Origin: Romanomermis culicivorax
Taxonomy: Eukaryota; Nematoda; Enoplea; Mermithida; Mermithidae
Assembly: GCA_963922205.1 (NCBI GenBank)
Contig: CAWUHX010000227.1
Span: forward strand, 1 to 64,000
Direction: 5' to 3'
DNA: 64,000 nucleotides
The translations under genes and the position numbers were made by a program. Each line of letters begins with the position of its first letter. Position 1 is the first letter of the stretch. Under the pieces are notes generated by a model, which saw nothing but the letters and a program-made list of their open reading frames with translations, did not search any database and was not told the DNA's origin. This document shows positions 37,901 through 52,900 of the stretch, piece by piece.

Positions 37901-40900
37901 CAATTGTCTCGCAGGCATTCAAGATGCTCTCGACTATCACGGCATAACCCTGGCCACGACACTTGTGGCCAACTTCAGTGACCAGGCGAATTTAGATTAT
38001 ACTTTAGCAGGCCTGCAAGCATCGGCTCGAAGTAAAGTTATACATTCTGGGACTGTTGAGTTGTAGCATCAAGTACAAAATAAACTAATAGAACAAATGC
38101 TTTTCTCGTTTTTTCGTGTTTATATCGCAGGCTCATTAAGTGTTCAAATTGAAAATTTTCCTTGCATGTACTGTAAGAGCGTAAAATCAGGGATTTAATT
38201 TTCCTGCAAAAAAATTAAAAAATGTGGGATTGTTTATTTCCAAACAGAGCTCTTGAAGGTCACAAAGATTGAGTTTTGAAACACTGTAGTAAATTTCTGA
38301 TTTTTGACAAAGAAAACCAATTTTTCAAATATTGTAGGTAAAAAATCACTAAAAATCGGATGTATTCTGTGGGCATAGCCTATGAAGCCACAGTATAATC
38401 ACTGTTGTAGACCAATAGAGATAATAAACCAACAAGTTTATTCTGGAGGCAAAAATTAATCAAAGAACCAAAAGCACAAGAAGGGTGGCGCAAGTTGACA
38501 CCAGTTCAATGAAAAAAACTGTGGAAAAAATCGAACCTGTACTAAGTTTTACAAAGTGTAATTATTCTAATAAACATAGTCCCGTTTATTTTTTTCTAGA
38601 CCAATTTATGCGTCATTTATCAGAGGGCACAGTATATTCGAGAGCGCTATTTATTAAAATTTTGCCCTTCATCATGTCACGTTTTAATTCCATCACGGTT
38701 TTTATTGTTTCATGGGATTTCGATAAGTAACATTTCATCATTAAACAAACACATATTGCTCGAATTAGAATAAAAATCAATCAAATTTTCATCATTTCCT
38801 CAAGACTATAATCATCAAGAACAAATTTCTGGAATCGATTTTTCTAACATGAACCTTGCGACACTGTCGATCCTATCCCAAAACAGATGCTGTGAATTTG
38901 ATCCTACAAAAATTTGGTGAATCGTGGTTAACTTTCCTAGCACTGATATTTGCAAAAGATTTTTTTCAATAGACACCTCTACTCAGGACATTTTCCTAAT
39001 AGGTTGATCATCAGGCTTAGTCCCACAAAAATGCGAGTAAATCTGGTTCTATACTCCATTCATTTTGAAATGATCGATGCAGCAGTAAGTTTAATAGAGA
39101 AAAAACTAGTAGACTTTTTACTGTAATCAAAGGAAAAAAAGTGAGCAGCAGACAGAGCAGCTGAAAATTTCCTTCAATGAACTGGTAGAGGTCAGAATTT
39201 CTCGAGTAGCGTCAGTTATCGATGCAATTCTGTAATATTCGATGGTGAATAAGCACGATTTTTTTCAATGATTTTAGCTTTTTCCATTCTCATGACGAAA
39301 TCCAAGGTCTTATCATATACCCGATATTATTATACTGGACTGAGTACTCCCGGCATTTTCAGTTTTCCTATTATTGCTACGTGTACCTAATCCCCGGCCT
39401 AATATTACACCAAGCTGCCATAGAACATATCTTATTTGGGTTCCTGGATGGGACTTGTCAGGAATGGTGACAGTCACTGACTGACTGACTTGACAGACCA
39501 AGTTCCCTAATGGCCTCATTGCTGAAAATTTAGCACAAATAACAGCACCGGGAGCTTTCGAATCAACAATACTGTAACTCGAAGTATTTATGCTTGTAAT
39601 ATATTTCGAGGGGTTAAGGGCTCACTTCAGAATGAGGCTAACTTCTTGACACATGGGACGCATTGACCAAAAATAGAAAGAGGAGAATATATAAGGATGG
39701 TCCATGCGTGAAGTTGCAACCAAGGTGGGCCTGATTCTAGCACAGATTCCGACCACGATGTTGTCACACCAAAAAATGAGATAAACGATTTGAAATTTAT
39801 TCCGAGTTTCTAAATCGAAAGTTTACCAATTTGGACTGGTACTCAAGAAAGAGTTGATTAGTTTCAGCTTCTTCCGCTATTTAACCACAAGAACCTACTA
39901 TACTCCATTCATGTTGAAATTATTGATGCAGCGATACAACAGAGCTAGTAAGCTTATTACAGTAATCAATGAAATAATTTTTTCGTCAGTTGGCGGCAAA
40001 TAGAACGGCTGAAAACGCCATTCAATAACCTGATTAAGTGGTCAAAATTTCTCGGTGTCGACGCAGTTTTATCCAAATCGATAGCGGATAAGGATGATGT
40101 TTTCCAATGACTTGGATTTTTACATTCTCGTGGAAAAATTTTAGCGTTTTTCTACAGTATATCAAGTTGAACCACCTTTTTTGGTTTTCGCTGCATCTAT
40201 CATTTTGAATTGAATGGGCAATGGAGCTTCTTCATCATACAAAAACGCAGATTAAATACAAGACGAACAAACTTTAGTCCACGAACAGTAAATTATCTAC
40301 TCGGCGCAGAAGAACTTCTGATAATTCATGTTTTTTCGGTTTAAAATTTGCAAAGTGAAGCGTATCAACAAAATCTGGATGCGAATATGTAGAAAATATC
40401 GAATTTTTATATAAAATCTACAGATTATAGAACCGATTAGAAAATACTTTATTGCTATCAGAAAGTTCATTTATACGAGCCTCAGTTATAATAAAATCAT
40501 ATCATAAAAATGGTTTAGTAAACAAAATAAGTGAGAAGTTGGGCTTGGATCTCCAAGGAAGCGTCAAAGCTCTCGTGACTTCTTGTTCATTCAATGACAT
40601 CAAATAACAAATAAATTTTGAACTTTAAGCCCTTAATCAACCAAACGATCGAAAAATTTTCGAGGCTTTTGACCGTGCACATGAGATCTAAAACTCTCAG
40701 TAACTGTAGGTAATTCCTGTATAATTTCCAGCCCTTCATAGTCGTCCGATCTTAGGATATTCTCAGAAAACTGAGGCGTGAAACAGGGTTTCCCAATTCA
40801 TTTTCGAGAATTGTGGCTGATATATTGCTTAAGAGCAGTGTTGTGTTTCCGCTGTATCCATTCATATTAAATTCCTCCAACGGCATATTTTTCACTGCAA

Positions 40901-43900
40901 CTGCAACGCCAAATCCTGAGCTTATGTTGAAATCTAATGTGCATATTCAAAATATTTTAAGAGTCATTTATATGTTGTCCTAACACAGCCTACGTATTTT
41001 GAATATTTTTGAGAAGCTCTTTCGAAAAATTTCATGAAAAATACCATTCGAATAAAGCTACAGTAATAACTCCCATTCGAAAAATTTTCGGGTGCACGGC
41101 CAAAACTTGAGTTTAAAAATGTGCGGCATTTTGAGGATTAAGTAAAAATATCGCATAAAACGAAAAATGGCAAACTAATTAAATTTGTAACAAAAAAAAT
41201 TATGAAGATTGAACTTTCCTCTGTCCCTTAATGGTAATCTTCCGTTGAGCATAATTTTGCATCTATAAGATATCTGCTCAGGTTAGTACACATCCCCAAA
41301 AAGGATGTGCTCCACCTCAAGTTGAAGATCTCATGACAAGTTCCGATTGTTTATTTATAATTATAATAATAATCATAATATTTTATTCGATAGTCGATTG
41401 TAAAAAAGAATACAAAAAAACGATTAGCAAAAAACAGTTAATAGAGAGAAAAATGTAATACAGATAATACTTATAACTAAGTTTCTCTATTTGCGAATAA
41501 TTTCATTTTTGCATAAATATGCCTTCTATTTTCTAGTCGTCATTGTCTGTGGTGGCTATTTGCCTAGCTCGGCTTTGCCGTTATTGCTGAAGGCTTACGA
41601 TCAGAATATGACCTTCCCAAATTACGTCTATATAATTCCGGTATACGTTGCATCGACATTTGACACATGGTTACCATGGCTCAATCCACCTCTCGATAAC
41701 ACTTCTTTAACCGAAAAATACATCCAAGCTTACAGAAGTGTCATCGTGGTGAGTGTCACCTTTTAATTTCAATGTTTCTAATGAGCTTTTTAAATCTCAT
41801 TATACAGTACAACTTGCATGAATTTATTTATAGTAAGTCGTTGATGTGTTTACATGCTTCTGCTCATCAGGGTTCGATTTCATCAAACAGGCTCAAATTA
41901 CAGCTGAACTGCAGCTTTTGCTCTTCAAGTTATACCATATTGCTCTGATATGCACGTCAATACATATATGAAGCAAGTCAATCTGTACCTTGAGCACAAG
42001 CATTCAAAAACGTACAAAGTTCAGGTGCAGCTTGAGGCAGAGCTTCTATCCTCGTGCGTTTTGTATGCACAGCTCGAGGTGCAGCTTAACTCTCTGTCGA
42101 AAAATTATTTTGTTTCGTTGCGAGACTTTGACTCGAACTTTTTTTGTTGATCATCCATTTTTTGGAAATTATGCTTGTTGCTATGCTGAACATATTGTAT
42201 TGATGGATTTTCTCATATCATCCTTGAAAGCTATTGAAATTTATCAGCGTACTAAAAAACTATTGACAAAAATTCATTTCAATCCAACTGAAGTTCAGAA
42301 ACTTTGCGATTCTTTTTGACCTTCGTCAACACATTTTTGCATTTCATTGGAAAAACCACAACTCTTCTATTCCTGTACGAGAAATTCATGGTAGATTCTG
42401 GGTAACTTTTGCTCACGATTTTTTATAGATCTAATCATGTGGAATTTGAGAGGAAATATAAAAGCAGAAGGCAGCACAGAATTAGTCTACAGAAAAAATC
42501 CTCAAATTATGGAGCACCCTTTTTATATAGAAATGTGCCAAAATCAGAATCAACGTGTGTGATATTGTTATTTATACAAAAATTTGACGCACACTTTACT
42601 AGCTTTGAGCCATGTAAACGTTATTTTACTTTCAGACTGACTCAAATGCAATAGTAACTCAAGCCGCAGTCAATACGTCCACATTCATCGATGAATATGT
42701 TGCTCAACATAAGGATAATTTTTCCAACTACAGTCCGACTGTAAGTCAAGTCAATGATTTGAATGACCCTCCTATCGGACGCCAATTATATTTTATTCCT
42801 GTTATTGGGAGGCACATTCCCCAACTGTGGCAACTTCAGAAGAAGTGCACTGTCCGGGACTTGATCCTTTGACTCCGCATTAATGTCAATGGTGCTCAGG
42901 GCGTTTTGCACCACTAAGCTCAGTAGTCCAGTGAGCCAGTAATTCAATCAATAGTCGTACGTATCCACTACAAAATAAGAAACACTGCACTACTTGACCA
43001 ATAGATTTTTAGTGCAACCAGGGCATTTCTGTAAGTGGTTTTTTGCCTACTATAGGAATCAACAGAGTTACTAGTATAGTTCGGTAAAGCACTGGCGCGC
43101 TGGCCCAAGAGGAATTCAGTAGTAGTTGATCCAAAAGGTTCCGGATGTGGAAAATCCCATTCTCTGACGTGGGAGCGCCTTCAGAAAATGTATCAATGGT
43201 ACAGAACTTGAACCTGGTGCTTTGGATTCCACCCCCATTCTGTATTTAACCAACTGATTCAAATAAGCGAATCACAATAGAGAGCATACCTGTAACTTGG
43301 AAAAAGATACCAAGGTACTCCAAACCTTCCTGCAGTCACACCCGTGGGGTAATGGATCACAATTCCATTACAAGAATGGGTAGTTTCATTAAAATAAGCT
43401 AAAGGATTTATCAGACTGCTGACTTCAGCTCAGAAGAAGGACTTGACGAAAACAATGTTGTTTCTCGTTTCCACCAAGCTTCAAATGAAGTTTTATGTCA
43501 AAAATCTACAAAATTTTGAGTTTTCTAGTTGATGATCAATGAAAAAGGAATTAAACCCGGCGAACTCATCCTTCAATAGAACCCCCACCGAAAACTATTC
43601 TTTATTTATTTTAAACTGAAAAATGACAAAAAATGACACATTTGTCAAAATCACATTCACGAGACTTCTACTACTGTAGCATCTTTCCTAGGATTAGTTA
43701 AATTTCTTCTCAAATTGGCACCTCTATATGAATCGTGGTCATCAGTAAAACACACACGTGTATGGAATAGTACCAGATTTTTCCCTTGGTTTCATTTTTT
43801 AGAAGAATTTGAAGAAAAACAGACTATAAGATCATGCCATCTGCATGAAGAATTCTTCCTGTTATTTTCCGAAAATCAAAATGTTTAAAAATCGGTTACA

Positions 43901-46900
43901 TACAAAAACTCGATACAGTGACATTAGAGGCTGGAGTTCAATTCTACTGTGAAAAGTGATACCTCGCAGCAAAATTTTCTCTATGTGTGAAAAATAACTA
44001 GTCGGAAAAGCATGCGAAATTTGTGCTTGTGATTGGTCAGTTATTTGGTCTCTGCCAAAATTGATAAATTGGAGCCAAAGTAAAGGATGCCTGCAGGGTG
44101 ACTTGCCTCCATCACATCATTGCTCTGGCTCCGCCTTGTACGGTTACCAGTGTAAAATTGGTGAAATTTTGGGGAGGAAATAAACACGAAGAAAATAAAT
44201 GAGGAAATAGAATGATAAATGTAGATTGACGGAGGTTCGAAATTTGCTGGTAAATAATAATAATAATCAATGGATAAGGCAAATAATAAAATAATGGAAA
44301 TAGAAGAAAAAACGTACAGGGGCGAACGGGTGCGGGGTCGGCCAGGTGGGACGCTGTTCACAATAAACTTTATTATGTTGACGATTAATATGGTCGACAA
44401 ATACAGCATAAAAAGACGAGAAAAAACAGACTGGCCAACATGGCCAAAAAGGCCACACCATAACAAGAAACACGAAATGCATAGTTATATAAATTTTGAA
44501 AAGATGAACAAAAATATGACAGATACACATGATCGAATTTGATACTAGATTGGCTATTTTAGGGAAGTTTTACTGTAGGGAAAAAAGTGGGGAAAAATGG
44601 AAATATCAGTTTAGGGTATATAACAAGTTGAGGTATATAACAAGTGGCATTATTGGCGAAATCCAATGAATGAAAATTCTTATCGCAACATACATCAAGT
44701 TGAAAGTTCAACCTTGTAATGGGTTAGGACAGAGAACGTCACAATCGACAGCAAAAAAACCTGGCGGATGTCAACCAAATTATAGCAAAGTTTTAACATC
44801 CTATGACCGTCAAAAATGAGGGCATATCATTTTGAATCAAGTGTTCCAATAGATCACAAAGAGTTTTATCAATTAATACCCAATTTTTTGCGTTTTTAAA
44901 GAAAAAAATTCTTGCTCGCATTCACAAATCGCAATTTTGATGGAGTCAAACGTTTGTTTGAGCGAAGTCAAATGCTTTCTGGACAAGGTCATAAGCCCTC
45001 TAGCTACTTCCACGTCAATATATTGAAAATTTTCTCTTTGATTTGCTTTGCGATCATTTTTTCTCTTCAATTTTATTTATATATATTATAGTCTTACCTG
45101 CCATTAACCACCTTCTACGACTCCATGTATCTTTATGGCATATCGTTAAACAAAACGGTCACTTCAACTGGCGCCAATTACACTGACGGATCGACCATTT
45201 TCAACGCAACTAAAGGGGTTGTGTTCAAGGGTATAATTCGAAGGCGTTTTTCATAGCACGTACTTTATTGCGAGAATTTACAGGACTTTTCGGCTACGTG
45301 GCCATGAATTCAAACGCCGATCGTACACCCCGTTTCGTCGTAAGACATGTCGACAGAAAAGGCAAACTGGTCACTTTCATGACCATTGGTAGACCATCGG
45401 CCAATAGCGATATGGAGGCGAGTATTTTTCGTTGGTTTTTTGGTCGGTTTACAGTGTTATCATAAAGACTATTTTAGGCCATGAACGTGACGGGCGCTCC
45501 CAAATGGGGTACATTGGATGGAAGCCCCGTCAGAGATACTCCAGTATGTGGTTTTCTTGACGAATTATGCAAGACGACTGCAACTTCCTACCTGATATGT
45601 GAGAGACCAGTTTTTCAGAATAGATACAAGCATGTAGTAGCCTGTTTTTCATAAAATGTTTGTAAATTGAAAGATATGAAAAGAAATGAGCATTGCCTTC
45701 AAAATCATTCACACGATGTTCGAAAAGAATAAGGATTATAGTTGAGTAGGCTCACAAATTTCTGGTCTTATGCCACATATGATTCAGAAAGAAATGTTGA
45801 TAATATGAGATAGTACTTACTTTCCACTTGAGCGTTTCCAGAAAAGCAAACCGTAGTTCTAGTCTTTCGATTCGAAATTTTTATTTACGCAGCTACAGAA
45901 GCCAGTCGTACGTATTGCTTTTTATATTAGCTTCTGTATCACAACCTGTAAACCTTTACGCCCCATTTAAGGTCCAGAGAAACAAAAACCGTGGTCAATA
46001 CGAACTGAAAAATTACTACTGACTGTTTTTCATATTGTTTCTAAATCACAAAGTGATAAAAATTAGCACTCTCAGTAGAAATCGTTTACAAAATCTTATA
46101 AATACAACAATTTTTTGTCATTGGAAAACGGTAAAAATAATCAAAATCAAGTCCAAGTCAGTTTTGTTTTGTACTTTAAGTACGAAATGGTCTCGAGTAC
46201 AAATGAAATTTTGAATTCAGAAGAAACCCTTTCTTGCATTTTAAAGACATAAAAGGCCACAATTTTCTGGCTTTCATGACCCAATGTTGAAAATATATGC
46301 TTGTTTCCCAAAATATTCGCTAAAAAAATATGTCGTATAGGTCTAAAAACTCTTCTTCTCAGTCTTCTCAGCTAACCCTTATTTTTTGTATAAAAGATCC
46401 TGCAGTGAGAACTTTATTTGATCGACTTTGAGAGCTGTACCTATTTTTTGTCATTTTTTCAATTCACAACCATTTTGTAAAAACCAGACTATTCTGAGTC
46501 TTATTTCCTTCATGGAAGTCTTGATTTGTATTTTCAAGTCATCAATTCATGAAACTTTAATATTTGAAATATAAGGTTACAAAAACTATTGCTTTTGAGC
46601 TATTCCTGGAAGCCAATAAACTAACTCTCAGTCCAGCTCTTTCATTTGTCTCTTGAGGGAAACTTCAATGTATTCAGTCTTTGTGAGGATAAAACAAGAA
46701 ATTGATAGGTTCTACATGTCAAACTTGTGACTAAAACAACGTTTGCAGATAAAATTGTTAGATTCTTTACAGTCATGAATGCATTCAATTTTGTACATCA
46801 GCGTCGAAAAAATCCTCTCTTAACTTGTCTAGAACGTCGAAATATAAAAATTTTCCCGTGCTAAAATTTTTGAATACGATTCTGGTACATAGTAAAAAAA

Positions 46901-49900
46901 CAGCGGTTCAAGCCAACTAATAACTCACTTCAAAATTTTCGACGCGAGCCAAGTGGTTGGTTCTAATTGACACACAATTTTCACTCAGTAAAAAAGTTTT
47001 ACCGTAAAAATTGCTAAATTTCTTCCTGACAATGGAGAGGCCAAAAAGTCAACAATTGAGTGTTACTCGAGAAATTTTGGCCCAACCGGTTTATCCTACT
47101 ACCAGAGATTTTCGACCATGGCCCCGCACACCACAGGAATTTCCTAAGCCTAAGCCTAAGCCTAAGGAGACTGTTAAGCCTAAGCTTCAATATGGATACT
47201 GAGATCCAAAATCAAAAAGGAAATTTCCAGTTGTTCTGTTTGCCGCTCATGGACGAGAAATCCTCCGTTGAACTTAATTTTCCGTGATCCTTGTATCTGT
47301 CATTTCAGAAGAGATGAAACTCGCGTAAAGTATCTGTTAAATGCTTGTGAAATGCTCATAAAAACACTTACGATTGAAACTGATCAGATGAAAGAAAAAT
47401 TCAAAAAAATTTGCCAATTCTGTCGTGACAGCTGATTCTGTATAGATCGGTTGATAGACTACATAAGTTTTGTTTCATAAACATACCAGAGTCAATTCAT
47501 TTGTAAAGTAAAGTAATGACTAACTTGTTTCCAGATCGCGCATCGACAGTTAGGAAAATCTAGAATAGGTCAACCAAACTTTAGCCACCCATAGCTAAGT
47601 CAAAAGAGAAAGTACACCATTTTGAGTCATGTTTTTGAATAGATCTCGAGGATATCTATCGATTGATAGTCAATTCGCTGTATTTTAGCAAAAAATTCTT
47701 GCTTGCCTTGAAAGGTGACTATTTTGATGAGGTCAATATATGTAGAATAAAACACTTTCTGCCGGGTGAGATCAAAAATCCAACCTCCTCTACGTCGACC
47801 CGCTACGGAGTTGCATTCAGTGGAATTTATTACCCAAAGGTCTGTATGGATGTGAATTCATGCGTAAAAAAATCATTCAGATTTGGCACTTCCGTTTTTT
47901 TAGAATTTCATAGGAATTTCACTTTGCAGATGTGCTTGTTGGCTTAGCAACAATATTGTTCTTAGCGTGCTTAATTATCGGGATATGCTTCTACAGGTAA
48001 AATTCTTCACATGAAGTGCTCTTAACTCACAAAAATTAGCGATTTCAAGGAATCGAAAATTAGAAATGCTACTACTCGAAACTATGTGGAAGGTCGACAT
48101 GAAAAATTTCACGCAGTTTCGCAAATCGGCGAGGGTAAGTATGATCGTAATTTCTATAGTACATTTACTTTAGAATGATAGAACAAGCGGCAATCAATAA
48201 AAGTATGTTCAATCTGACGCGCAATTTCTATGTAGTTGGGAACGTTATACTGTAGAAAAACAGTGAATCCCGTCATATCAATTCTTTAATTAATTACAGT
48301 AGCACTTGAAAAATTTATTCGTATTGGACTTACTCGCTGCGTCTACCATTTCAAAATAAATTTACTGTAGTCTAACGCTCTACACATGCCTGCATTGACA
48401 ACAGAAACCATAACTTATGCTTTATCCTGACACTTACGTCAATATAAATCGTTTTTGTAAGTCAATCGCATCCGGGACAACAATTTCGTCACTGGATGCT
48501 TCTTCGGTCGGAGAAAGCGATAGGAATTTGAGATCCAAATCGATGGCCGATTCAGGCGTTTTGATCGGCGTCTATTTCGGCAAGCGAGTCATGGCCAAAA
48601 AGTACAGTAGGACGGGCAGAATTAATTTCTCGAGAGAAGACTTGATGTTCATCAAAGCGGTGAGAAATTGTTTTGAAATCACCGGTTTATTTCCATATTG
48701 TGTGATGAGTCAAGCACTCCATCGAGTAGCTTACATCTATCTTATAACGTTAGTATGTTATAGCATAGGAGTACTGCGTTGAGCATAGTGCCACATGTAT
48801 AAGCCTAAACCTAAGTCCAGGAAATAACTACACTGTTTCTATATGTTGCGACAGCATGACCACAAGCTTACGAAGGAACGCTTCCAAGAGAGAATTATGG
48901 AATCGCACATGCTATGGTGCATTTAATAGCTCACAGAACCTGAAGTAATGTTACACTAACCATTTTTGCCTTGGGCTTTCTTTGCACAAAAATTTGCATA
49001 AATGCAAAACACTATAGACAGTTAGCCAACAATTGATCCAAGAAACCACAAAGAGTGACGATCAATAATCCCAATTCAACCGGTATTTTCTTCGAAATCA
49101 ATGAATAACACATTGATAAGCCATTAAAAAGCGTTTAAATTCATAATCATCCAGGCATCTTCCATCTTCTGATCAGGAGCTTTGTAGAAAAAAATTGAAT
49201 TTTTCGGGATCGATCCGAATTTGCTATAATTCAATTTTTACTCAGGTTCAAGCCAAATCCTAACCAAACAGGGTCTTATGATCTTTTCCATCCACTTAAT
49301 ACGGTAAAGTTAGACATTGTACTATATGGTTTCTACGATTAGATTTCCACTCATAGCATTTAACCTAACTGTTAAAAAGTCGTGCCTTTTCACCAAACTT
49401 TTAGCCATGAATTCGAAAATTTGGGAGTTTTTGCTTCATTTCTATTCCAACTAATTTTTAATTGTGTTTTCAAAAAGCGTTTTGGAAAAAAGTATGACTG
49501 CTTTCATACAAATTCGATGAAAGCAGAATATCAGCATCTGATGCTGCGTTAAAAGTTGGCGGATGAATTTCTAAGGACAGGGCCATGTGGCGACAAAAAA
49601 ACTGCTTTTATCCTAGACCACCGCCCACAATGGTTAAGGGTGTGCTAGGACACTCGTTTTTCGAGAAAATAGTAAAATTGATAGCCCAAAAAATGTTGAA
49701 AATTGTTCAAGAATATGAGCCTCGCAATTTCCACCTCTATTATTGAGACTTTCAGACCTCAAGTGCAAATAACAGCTTCAAAAACAGTAAAATGATGAGC
49801 ACACGAAATTTTAGCGCGCACGGCTGATGAAGTATTCATTAATTGTATCTTTTGTAGTAGAACTTCTTGTAGTCATGGGATTTAACACGTTCTTCCAAAA

Positions 49901-52900
49901 ACATTGACCATATGTTAGGTAGTGTAGTAATGAAAACTTCTGATACTGTAGAATTTTGTCCTCGTTGATATTCAAAAGTTACTCGACGTGAAGCCATTGG
50001 TTTTCCCATTTTTCATACATCATTCTTCCACATATCTCAGACAAATATGCAAACTTCGGAAGAAATAGTTTTTATAAAAAGTTTAACAAGACTTTTATCA
50101 ACAATTACTCATTTTTAGTAGACTTATATTAAATTTTTTAATCATATTTAGCACTCTGAAGATTTAAAATTCGAATAACTTCGTATTTCTCGCTTATTTT
50201 GCGTACGATCACTAAAATGAAATACTGGAGCGTCTTTACTGCCGTCTAAAAACGAGGGTCTACTGTACTAATACATCCTGACTGTTACTGTATCTGTAAA
50301 TTTACAAAAGCTAAAATAAAAAGTATGTTTGCTGGTTTCTAAGTCCTCAGATTTCTAGAATACATACATGTAATTGGGGGAAGTGCTATAGGAACACACC
50401 GCAGATATCGTCGACCATGTGGCTAGCCGTTGGGCGAACCTCCTCCCCACAAGGATTTTCGAATGCCATGGCTGGCTTTATGGTAGTCATAGGGAGCGCC
50501 ATACTTTTGATCGGAAAAATACTGGAAAATGTCAATTTTTTAATGAAAAAATGTCAATTTTTGAATACAAATTGGTCAAAAACATCAATTTTCTCGGCAC
50601 TTTGTGCAATAAATACATTTTTTACTCTTTTTTAGACAAAAATTATCATTTTTTAAACCGTTTTTCGATTTTTTTGTGAAAAAATCAAATTTTTTTTCTT
50701 CAGGAGCCCTTACCCTAAAATTTTGGGGAATCAGTGAACCCCGGCCCCAAAGAAGTCGTTCGACCCCCCTACGGGTCTCGAGACCCCGTTACCTGCATGC
50801 ATACATTGAATAATTTGTATCATACAAATTAGCATAATTCACATTATGAGCATTTATCAAACAACAGATTAGAGACGCGAAGCACGAAAATTTGAATACA
50901 TTCGTCGGTTTCGCGCCCAACGAAGCCCTCTACTTCTACAGTATGTGGTCTTTCTGTTCGAGGGGTAGTTTAGAGGACGTGCTTTTCAACGAAGTGATCA
51001 AAATCGACGAGATGTTCCAAGTTTCGCTGATACGAGATGCTATATCAGTATGTAAAAAAGAGATCTGGATCTTCCTAACTTTCGTATGCAAATTTGAACA
51101 ACAACAAAAATTGTTGTTCAGGGTTTAAACTACTTGCACGCATCGACAGTTGGATACCACGGCACTTTGTACGCTAAAAATTGTGTTGTGGACGGTCGCT
51201 GGACGCTCAAGTTGACCAATTACGGCGTGGACAGGGTTTTACAAATTTTGGAGTCCGAAAAGGCGGTACACATTGAAAAAAATATAATCGAAAATAGTAA
51301 TTCATTTTCTAGTATTGTGTTGATTTACTTTTTCGTGTTTTTTCTATACTACGTGTGACTTTTTTCAGTATTGATTTGTTCGGCACCGGAAATAGTACGC
51401 GGCGAACTAGTATTGAACCGTAAATCGGTCGACGTCTATCAATTTGGAATGATTCTCTATCAGATTTTATTCAAAAAGCAACCGTTCGAGGACGCGCATT
51501 ATACTCAAGGAGGTAAAATTAATAAAAACGAGGTCTCCGAAAAATGAATTTTTATTGCTCCGATAATCACCAGATTTAAAGAAATTGTGAGTTTTTAAAA
51601 TTTTCAATGTCTTACTAATGGTGTATCCTCATGTGAGCGACTCCCAAGTGAGCGATTCCCATGTGAGCCATTCACAATTGAGCGAATTCCCAATTGGTCG
51701 TTTCCAAACGAGCGATAGAGAATGTAATAGCACTTCTTTCATATTTTCCTTCTTATCTCATATTTTTCATTGTATGTATTTCTTTTTTCTTTTGTTTTCT
51801 GTGTCTATTGCTTATGTTTTCGTTTATATATGTTTTTACGATCTCATCTTTTGTCTGTGTTTTCTTTCATTTTCTTCCTTCTTGTTATCTAACTTTTTTG
51901 CTCATGATACTATACATTACAAGTTGTCATTTTAAATAACCATAACAAAAAGTCTTCCGTATAATTCTCTTACAGTTTGACATGCTTATGTCTTTCATCG
52001 TCGTAAGTGTGAAAATCTTCACAAAAAATATAAAAAAAGAATGCTGGAAGAAAGAAAACGTCAAGAAGAAGGAAACTTCAACAAAAATGAAGACGAGTAA
52101 GTGAAAATAGGTGGAAAAGCATTACAAAAAGAAAGAACATGAAAAAGTGACAAAAAAGAAGAAGCTAGATGGAGAAAGCAGCGAAGAAGAAATGAAAAAT
52201 AACGCGAAAAAGAACAAAAAAGAAAAAATTAGGAGACTAGAAAAAAATAAAGATAATGAATTAAAAGCAAAAAACCAAAATGAAAAGTAGATAAGAAGGT
52301 AGAAAAAAATCATAAAGGATAAAATTAAATAAGAAATGGGGCGTGCCGCATTGTATAACAATTACATGAGAGACACTGTTTATTAAAAATGACAACTTGT
52401 AATGTATTATTTCATGAGCGAAAAAAATAGATGACAAGAAAAAAGAAAATGAAAGAAAGAAAGCACGGACGAAGAATAAAAATGCAAAAATATACGTAAA
52501 CGAAAACATAAACAACACACAGAAAGAAATAAAGAAAGATGAAATGTGAAGAAAATGTTGTCGCGTTCTCTATTGCTCGTTTGGAATCGCCGAATTGGGA
52601 ATTTTCTCATTTGGCAATTCACTCAATTGAGAATCACTCACATGGGAACCGCTCAATTGGGAATTCGCTCAGTTGGGAATTCGCTTAATAGGGAATCGCC
52701 AATTTTGAATTCGCTCACTTGAGAATTCACTCAATTGAGAATCACTCAGTTGGGAATCGACCCATCGATTTTATCACCGGCTAATTACATGTTTACATTT
52801 TTCGTGTTGCCTTAGACCAAGTATAGCCAAGTTTCTATTGTTTTGCACAAGTATGAAAATTTATGTGTAGATTAGGCCCACGAGGAAACTTAGAGTAACA

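Noticed and set aside
44041-44466. - strand 141-codon open frame with hydrophobic stretches
   Set aside because: Starts and composition look like AT-rich chance; no splice support, no recognisable motif.
51627-51939. Hydrophobic open frames in pyrimidine-rich sequence (Phe/Ser/Leu-rich)
   Set aside because: Shadows of the strand-asymmetric interior of the foldback element; same effect at 13523-13900 and 52122-52622.
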